This document shows positions 52,154 through 55,476 of a stretch of 55,476 nt of DNA, piece by piece. The notes beneath the pieces were generated by a model, which was not told where the DNA came from, searched no databases, and worked only from the letters and a program-made list of their open reading frames with translations. The translations under genes were made by a program, and so were the position numbers. The stretch's first letter is position 1. Each line of letters begins with the position of its first letter. Source of the stretch: Chloroflexota bacterium (GTDB taxonomy: Bacteria > Chloroflexota > Anaerolineae > Anaerolineales > Villigracilaceae); NCBI GenBank assembly GCA_013388855.1, contig JACAEM010000039.1, forward strand, positions 1 to 55,476, read 5' to 3'.

Positions 52154-55153
52154 CTATACGAGATTCAATTTCCGGGCACGTGCAATAGCTTGAACCCGGC
52201 TGTTGACTTCGAGTTTGGTATAAATATTTCCCAAATGAGTTTTGATAGTACTTTCAGAAACGGATAACTCCACCGCCATCTCCCGATTGGAGTATCCGGC
52301 ACTTAGCAGGTGGAGAATTTCCTGTTCCCGCGCAGAAATCGAGGCGGATATGGAAAGTGTTTCCATTTCTGCCTTTGAAATCCGGGGATGTTTTCCATTG
52401 GGGTCCAGCAGCCGCAACAATTCCTTGATAAAGACTCGTGCGTCGCTGGTGAGATTCTGTATTTCCAACACCAGAGCGAGCAACGGGGCACATACAACAC
52501 CACCCATCAGGAAAGGATGGAAAAATTTCTCAGGCGCAGCCAATCGAATTGCTTCAGTCATTATCTGGAGCGCTTGATTCATTTTGTGCTGCCCAAACAG
52601 TGCCAATGCCAGCGATACGCGCGCACCCATCAACGGCTCAAAGACAATACCGCCTGGGTACTTGGCAATGATGTCAAGCAATTGCTTTTCAGCAATTTCA
52701 AAATGATTTTTTTTCAAGGAAATTTCCGCCTGTACTAATTGTGAGAGGTGATGTTCGCTACTACCCTCCGATTCGATTAAGAGTTGCTCCGCTGAGGCAA
52801 TGTCCCCAATTCGTATGCAAATCAGTGCCTCGTAGGCAAGCAAATCCTGGTCAGACCACAAACCGGATGGTCGCCAAAGGTGCAAATTACGTATTGACTG
52901 AATTGTAACGCGCGCTTCATCCATCTGATTTTGCGCCGCCTGAATTTTGGCCCGCAAAATGGCAAACTGGACAGGCATGTTCATGCTGGCTGGATTAGGG
53001 TCCACTTCCACTGCATCGTCAAGATATTTTCGCGCCAGTCTCATCTCATTCCGTTCCAGATGTATCTGGCTAAGCGCCGCCAATGTGATGCTTGCTGGCC
53101 CGGGCAACTTTCCTCTGTAGGCAATGGCCTTTTCCAGGATCTGGCGCGCCAACTTTTCGCCGCGCCGTAATTGACCAGCAACAATCGCCCGCCTAACCAG
53201 CGCGCCTCCAGCCATCAAAACGACAAATAGATTATGTCGATTCTCGGCCTCATGTAACAAATTGAGGATTGAGTCATCCAGCAATGTTTGCTCAGAACTA
53301 TAAGCTTGTCCCAACAGATGCAGACGATTGACGACATCCCACTTGGCATCGTATTCATTCCCAGCGCGTGACGGTGGTGTAAAGATGTCACCTTGTGACC
53401 ATATACGGCGAATCTGTTGAATCTCGGTCAGAACGCCCCGCTCATTCTCTGTTTGCAATACATCAGGCTTGCCGGAAATGCTCATTTCGATCTGGGCGAC
53501 AAATTTCTCGATCTTTTTCTTGGGCAAAGCAATATTTGCCAGCCGCAGGTAGACGAAGAGTAGATTTTTGTGCCTCTGAACAACCCTTTCAGGAAGTTCC
53601 TGTAACCAACGCAACAGGCGCGAATCTTCACCAAATTGTTCCAATTCACGCAGCGCCATTTCCTCCATCAATGTGGCGGCTTCCTCCCAGGCTTCAGCAG
53701 CCAACAGGTGGTATATTGCATCGGCGGGTGCATATTGTTCACGGTACCACTGCGCGGCGTTTCGGTGGAGTTGGGGAATCGCTTCAGGATAGCGTGTCTG
53801 CAGTTGGCTTTTTAGCATTTCGGCGAACAGGTCGTGATAACGATACCATCCCTGTTCCTCCAATCGGACAATAAAGAGATTCTCCTGCCACAGGCGGGCA
53901 AGCATTTCTTCGCATCCCGTTTGACCGGTGACGGCATCACACAAGCTTCCCGTCAAGTGCTTCAGAATGGCGGTTTTAAGCAAAAACAATTGAACATCGG
54001 GAGAGGTATGTCGTAACACAGTCTCCATGAAATATTCCCGCAGGTAGATATGTGCGCCGCTAAATGTATCGATAAACTGGCGGCGGTCAGCCTGCTTCCC
54101 CATCGCCAGGGCAGTAAGCGTCAATCCAGCAGCCCATCCCTCGGCATGTTTGACCAGTTTTTCAAGGTCGTCGCGGGCGAAAGGTGGATTTTGTGGAAAC
54201 TGCCGTAAGTAATGGATACCCTCTTCAAGGGTGAAACGCAGATCATTGGCATCCAGTTCAGTCAATAAGCCCTGGGCACGTAAATGACCAAGTGAGAGCG
54301 GCGGCTTGGTATGTCCTGAAATAACCAGCTGTACATTTACTGGAAAGTGCTCAAGCCAGACTTGGATGGCATCGTAAATTTCGGGGTTATGAATATGGCG
54401 AAAATCATCTAGTATCAATCCAAAACGAGGGAGCAAGGCTTGGGAGTGGATAATGTCATTCGTAAAGCGCGAAACCGCCTCCACAGGAGAAATGGAGGCG
54501 GTTGAATCCAGGTAATCCAGCAGTTCCTTCCCAAAGTCCGAGTGTATGGTGCGGAAGGCCGCCACCACCGAGTGCCAAAAACGAGTTAGGTCGTTGTCAT
54601 GCTCATCGAGAGAAAGCCAGGCAATGGGATAGCCGCAGGCTTGTTTCCAGTCGTTGAGCAGCGTGCTCTTGCCGAATCCGCTGGGGGCATATATCAGGAT
54701 CAGAGGAGCGTTCATCTGCCGGATAAGGCGGGGACGTGTGACAAGTTGGCGCGGCAATACTGGAGGATCAACTTTCGTCATTGGCAGAAACGACGTATCA
54801 ATACGGGATTCGAATGTTAGATTTTCGTTTTCGGCTGGTTGGTTGGAGAACTGCCCAAGTGGGGCCAATTCCTTGAATGAAATACTGGCCCTCTTCAACC
54901 TTTCTGCTGTCAACTCGCTGGTTTTGCCCAAATACACTTTGAGTAACTTTCTGGCACGGCGGCGATAGGCATACCAATAAGGCTTGTCGCGACGCGTTTC
55001 ACATTGCGCCAGGAAATGTCCTAATTGCCCCTTATAAGAGAATTTTTTATTGGCTGAAAGCCACTCATACCACTCAAGCGACCCAACCGGAATGGAAATT
55101 GACCCAATCAGCAGGATATCATCTTTTACCATGTACTTTGCAGAATCTGGCAT
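52154..55153 (-). CDS. MalT-like LuxR-family regulator with N-terminal basic domain
   Basis: 999 residues from 55153 (CAGGAGCAG upstream); a longer in-frame version has no ribosome-binding site. Order: a 75-residue N-terminal domain (VGSLEWYEWLSANKKFSYK, YWYAYRRRARKLLKVYLGK), then the MalT STAND ATPase (Walker A APSGFGKST, FGLILDDFRHI), a TPR-rich middle, and the LuxR helix-turn-helix LSAGYSNREMAVELSVSEST with IKTHLGNIYTKL. The N-terminal YAYRRR...YLGK text resembles small basic domains seen in other Chloroflexota regulators and may bind nucleic acid. Divergent from the ABC permease at 55385, its likely target. Confidence 0.9.
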   Translation of the reverse strand: MPDSAKYMVKDDILLIGSISIPVGSLEWYEWLSANKKFSYKGQLGHFLAQCETRRDKPYWYAYRRRARKLLKVYLGKTSELTAERLKRASISFKELAPLGQFSNQPAENENLTFESRIDTSFLPMTKVDPPVLPRQLVTRPRLIRQMNAPLILIYAPSGFGKSTLLNDWKQACGYPIAWLSLDEHDNDLTRFWHSVVAAFRTIHSDFGKELLDYLDSTASISPVEAVSRFTNDIIHSQALLPRFGLILDDFRHIHNPEIYDAIQVWLEHFPVNVQLVISGHTKPPLSLGHLRAQGLLTELDANDLRFTLEEGIHYLRQFPQNPPFARDDLEKLVKHAEGWAAGLTLTALAMGKQADRRQFIDTFSGAHIYLREYFMETVLRHTSPDVQLFLLKTAILKHLTGSLCDAVTGQTGCEEMLARLWQENLFIVRLEEQGWYRYHDLFAEMLKSQLQTRYPEAIPQLHRNAAQWYREQYAPADAIYHLLAAEAWEEAATLMEEMALRELEQFGEDSRLLRWLQELPERVVQRHKNLLFVYLRLANIALPKKKIEKFVAQIEMSISGKPDVLQTENERGVLTEIQQIRRIWSQGDIFTPPSRAGNEYDAKWDVVNRLHLLGQAYSSEQTLLDDSILNLLHEAENRHNLFVVLMAGGALVRRAIVAGQLRRGEKLARQILEKAIAYRGKLPGPASITLAALSQIHLERNEMRLARKYLDDAVEVDPNPASMNMPVQFAILRAKIQAAQNQMDEARVTIQSIRNLHLWRPSGLWSDQDLLAYEALICIRIGDIASAEQLLIESEGSSEHHLSQLVQAEISLKKNHFEIAEKQLLDIIAKYPGGIVFEPLMGARVSLALALFGQHKMNQALQIMTEAIRLAAPEKFFHPFLMGGVVCAPLLALVLEIQNLTSDARVFIKELLRLLDPNGKHPRISKAEMETLSISASISAREQEILHLLSAGYSNREMAVELSVSESTIKTHLGNIYTKLEVNSRVQAIARARKLNLV

Positions 55154-55174
55154 GGTCTGCTCCTGTATCGTCAC

Positions 55175-55219
55175 AAAAGTTACCCAACGCGTCCCATTAT
55201 AGACCATTGGGTAACTTTT
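55175..55219. promoter_or_regulatory. 13-bp perfect dyad in the leader of the second MalT-like gene
   Basis: AAAAGTTACCCAA (55175-55187) and TTGGGTAACTTTT (55207-55219) are exact inverted copies with a 19-bp spacer, 22 bp before the start at 55153. Possible operator pair or an RNA stem-loop near the ribosome-binding site. Confidence 0.6.
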
Positions 55220-55384
55220 ATCTACAAAACATCCACCGATATGATTTTCATCACACCGTTTTGTTGCATTTTTTACAAAAAAAATCACCCGAATTCCCGA
55301 TTTTCCATGAGGTGGTTTTATTCTATTCTTTCAACACATTAATATTCATTTTCCATAAACGGAGAGAGGAAGGAGGCGAGGGAA

Positions 55385-55476
55385 TTGAAAGGCTACCGGA
55401 AATACTTTCTGAACAAACTGGGGTGGTATGGGGTGACGCTGGTGTGCGCCTTCATACTGAACTTCATTCTGCCGCG
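55385..55476 (+). CDS. Peptide/oligosaccharide ABC transporter permease (DppB-like), 3' partial
   Basis: Only 30 residues are visible: (M)[19 protein letters not shown] then [10 protein letters not shown]. The pattern, basic N-terminus then a helix ending LNFxLPR, is that of DppB/OppB-type permeases. Start is TTG with AGGAGG eight bases upstream (55371-55376). Divergent from the MalT-like regulator. Confidence 0.7.
   Translation, partial: MKGYRKYFLNKLGWYGVTLVCAFILNFILP

Noticed and set aside
1-55476. tRNA, rRNA, insertion sequence transposases or prophage genes
   Set aside because: None seen on either strand.

Overview
The window looks like a chromosomal segment of a Chloroflexota bacterium, most likely of the Anaerolineae lineage. 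This is inferred from gene content and style, because there is no rRNA or marker gene here. The pointers are several large MalT-type LuxR regulators, CUT1 sugar ABC operons without their own ATPase, lipoproteins with TEAPA-type linkers, 7TM-GAF histidine kinases, and a NrfD-type redox operon followed by cytochrome b6, Rieske and multihaem proteins.

Layout. (1) 1-7192, plus strand: a respiratory operon. It has a molybdopterin oxidoreductase (5' truncated), a four-cluster ferredoxin, a NrfD quinone subunit, a cytochrome b6-type protein, a nine-haem-type cytochrome c and a Tat Rieske protein, then an FmdE-like gene broken by two indels. (2) 7239-8830: an AAA/DUF4143 ATPase gene lying between two near-identical direct copies of a 32-44 nt element. 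(3) 8888-18813, minus strand: ten genes encoding six different CPBP-family membrane proteases and two ABC-2 exporters. One CPBP is frameshifted at a homopolymer and one is fused in frame to an 80-residue soluble domain. (4) 18974-23129, minus strand: a GPH-family sugar symporter and a MalT-like regulator. (5) 23416-29545: bounded by two more copies of the 32-44 nt element. It holds two genes with a duplicated 5' leader, a PDZ/S41-like lipoprotein that lacks the catalytic serine, a PDZ-7TM-GAF histidine kinase and its NarL-type response regulator. (6) 30228-37463: a LacI-controlled sugar uptake operon with unusually enlarged permeases and an uncharacterised GT-B-like protein. (7) 37464-40300: a decay zone with remnants of a PilJ-type sensor, a VKOR-like protein and an unknown gene, around intact SIS isomerase and TrmO genes. 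(8) 40348-52112: a LacI-controlled alpha-galactoside/sucrose operon (GH36, ABC importer, trehalose synthase, GH32, amylosucrase). (9) 52154-55476: a second MalT-like regulator and the start of a peptide-type ABC permease.

How it works together. In region 8 a LacI repressor, with an identical 14-bp operator at its own promoter and at the transporter promoter, would control uptake of raffinose-type sugars. GH36 would release galactose, and sucrose or fructans would be split by GH32 or converted by amylosucrase; trehalose synthase would handle maltose/trehalose. Region 1 would move electrons between quinones, a Mo-bis-PGD enzyme and a bc-like Rieske/cytochrome b/multihaem chain. Regions 3 and 5 are the least explained. 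Region 3 combines six putative intramembrane proteases with two exporters. Region 5 is an envelope-sensing two-component locus with PDZ domains on both the kinase and a pseudopeptidase lipoprotein. The recurrent 32-44 nt element, always in the same orientation and always followed by an intrinsic terminator, is the most unusual DNA-level signal.
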